Assembly (NCBI RefSeq): GCF_029667115.1
Contig: NZ_JARUIU010000001.1
Coordinates: forward strand, 372,001 to 436,000
DNA from: Jeotgalibacillus sp. ET6
GTDB taxonomy: Bacteria; Bacillota; Bacilli; Bacillales; Jeotgalibacillaceae
Direction: 5' to 3'
DNA: 64,000 nt
A program made the position numbers and the translations under genes. Below are positions 63,050 through 64,000 of the stretch, piece after piece; position 1 is the stretch's first letter; each line of letters begins with the position of its first letter. The notes under the pieces were generated by a model. That model ran no database searches, was not told the origin of the DNA, and worked only from the letters and a program-made list of their open reading frames with translations.

Positions 63050-64000
63050 TTACTGTATAACGAGAGACTTTAGTTTTTCTCCCCGTTCTTGATACTTGAT
63101 CAAATGCCCGTTCAATTCCATTTGACCTCTTCCATCGTGTTCCTTTAATAGGTCCAATGTTTTTACCGTAAATCCCCAATTCATACAACCCGATAACCAA
63201 ACCAGGGACTGCAGCCGCACTAAATTTTCTTTATTCAGAAAATCCTCAGCCCCATAGCCTTTTAATAGGCTTTGAGCAAGTTTCGGAGACTCCGCATTAC
63301 TTCCTATTCCATACGGCCGTGCGTACCACTTTATAAGCCACGCCAGCCCTTCTATTCTGTCTGTATAGCCAATATGTTCAAAATCAATGATTCCGGTTAG
63401 GGCATCTGTTTCGTCCCATAGAATATTGAGCGGATTTAGATCGGACTGCATAATGAAATCAAAATTTGTGGCAGCTGACCGCTTTATATGATGTTCAGCT
63501 GCTTGTAAATAGGTGTGAAGCATAGATCTTTCCTGGACATCAATGGTGGAATCAGTCATTGCCGTTCTAATCATTTTAATAAATTTTTCATATCCATCGA
63601 TGTGGGAAACCTTAGGCAAAGATGCACTGTATGTACAAGTTATTTCATGATATCGGCGTACCATCTTCCCCATTTTATAAGCGACTTCTTCGGTACAATG
63701 AGTGATATGCCTCCCTTCCATCCATTCGAAAAGGAGAAACCGGTAAGCAGAATCTTTCCAGTTCACATGAATGTACGGATTTCCATCAACTGGTGGTTTG
63801 CGGCGCATAAAGGGGATCTCGTTTTCGTTTAAAAAATCACAAAACCTCATCTGTTCTGTAAGAACATTATCCGTCAATTCCCCAAATGCGGCATGATCAT
63901 AGCGTTTCAAGCCTATGAATCTCGCAGAAAATGTTTTATTTTCTAACTGAATTTGATAATGGTGATCTCCATGAAAATTTTCAGGCAGTTTTTTATACCC
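63050..64000 (-). CDS. Aminoglycoside phosphotransferase-like kinase, cut by window edge
   Basis: The frame is open to the right edge (GYKKLPENFHGDHHYQIQLE precedes the first candidate start), so the N terminus lies outside. The visible 317 residues contain FLLFEWMEGRHI, the catalytic loop FIMQSDLNPLNILWD and the metal-binding IIDFEHIGYTDRIEGLAWLI, the APH/choline kinase fold. The His of the usual HGD/HxD is replaced by QSD, which occurs in some members. Substrate unknown; a resistance role is not implied. Confidence 0.75.
   Translation of the reverse strand, partial: GYKKLPENFHGDHHYQIQLENKTFSARFIGLKRYDHAAFGELTDNVLTEQMRFCDFLNENEIPFMRRKPPVDGNPYIHVNWKDSAYRFLLFEWMEGRHITHCTEEVAYKMGKMVRRYHEITCTYSASLPKVSHIDGYEKFIKMIRTAMTDSTIDVQERSMLHTYLQAAEHHIKRSAATNFDFIMQSDLNPLNILWDETDALTGIIDFEHIGYTDRIEGLAWLIKWYARPYGIGSNAESPKLAQSLLKGYGAEDFLNKENLVRLQSLVWLSGCMNWGFTVKTLDLLKEHDGRGQMELNGHLIKYQERGEKLKSLVIQ

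Overview
The window looks like a low-to-mid GC, spore-forming-lineage member of the Bacillaceae (Bacillus sensu lato or a near relative). This rests on gene content: an odhA-odhB / yojO-yojN block, xpaC-telA, a Rok homologue, trp and rib operons with T-box and FMN riboswitch leaders, strong Shine-Dalgarno sites and many U-tract terminators. The species is not determined. Both window edges cut genes: an oligoendopeptidase F at the left and a phosphotransferase at the right.

Layout. 1-33 kb is ordinary chromosome. It holds a hydrolase, a YkpA-type ABC-F protein, two DUF1232 membrane proteins around a cold-shock gene with a long structured leader, an AI-2E-family exporter, an ArsR regulator, xpaC-telA, a VWA/MoxR pair, a NaChBac-like sodium channel, Rok, a C45 acyltransferase, a DedA protein, a 44-residue Sda-like gene with an operator-like palindrome, odhAB, a two-component system, and a complete trpEGDCFBA operon behind two tandem tryptophan T-boxes. 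31-40 kb has dapF, a purine permease, an IS110-family insertion that split a palindromic intergenic repeat, and ribD-ribE-ribBA-ribH under an FMN riboswitch.

From about 40.2 to 58.8 kb the DNA is accessory. First comes an AT-rich three-gene cassette of unrecognised function (40544-43333, + strand). A decayed PBSX/SPP1-like prophage follows on the - strand (43913-58702). It keeps xtrA, rusA, an Xpf-like regulator, terminase, portal, minor head, scaffold and decoration genes, but stops inside the major capsid gene. No tail, lysis or integrase gene is visible. Three phage genes are broken: terminase large subunit (one frameshift), ParB-methyltransferase (two nonsense codons) and DUF3578-HNH nuclease (one nonsense codon plus one frameshift). 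Cargo that looks foreign to the phage backbone remains open: an endonuclease/exonuclease/phosphatase-fold protein between head genes, a PIN-domain protein coupled to a membrane protein, and a + strand unit encoding a 47-residue hydrophobic peptide inside an RNA whose ends can pair over 20 bp.

58.9-64 kb returns to chromosomal genes: a cupin, a ferritin, a Gfo/Idh/MocA oxidoreductase, two membrane proteins and the phosphotransferase. The best candidates for undescribed biology are the three-gene cassette, the PIN/membrane pair and the + strand hydrophobic-peptide unit. Their functions are inferred from context only.
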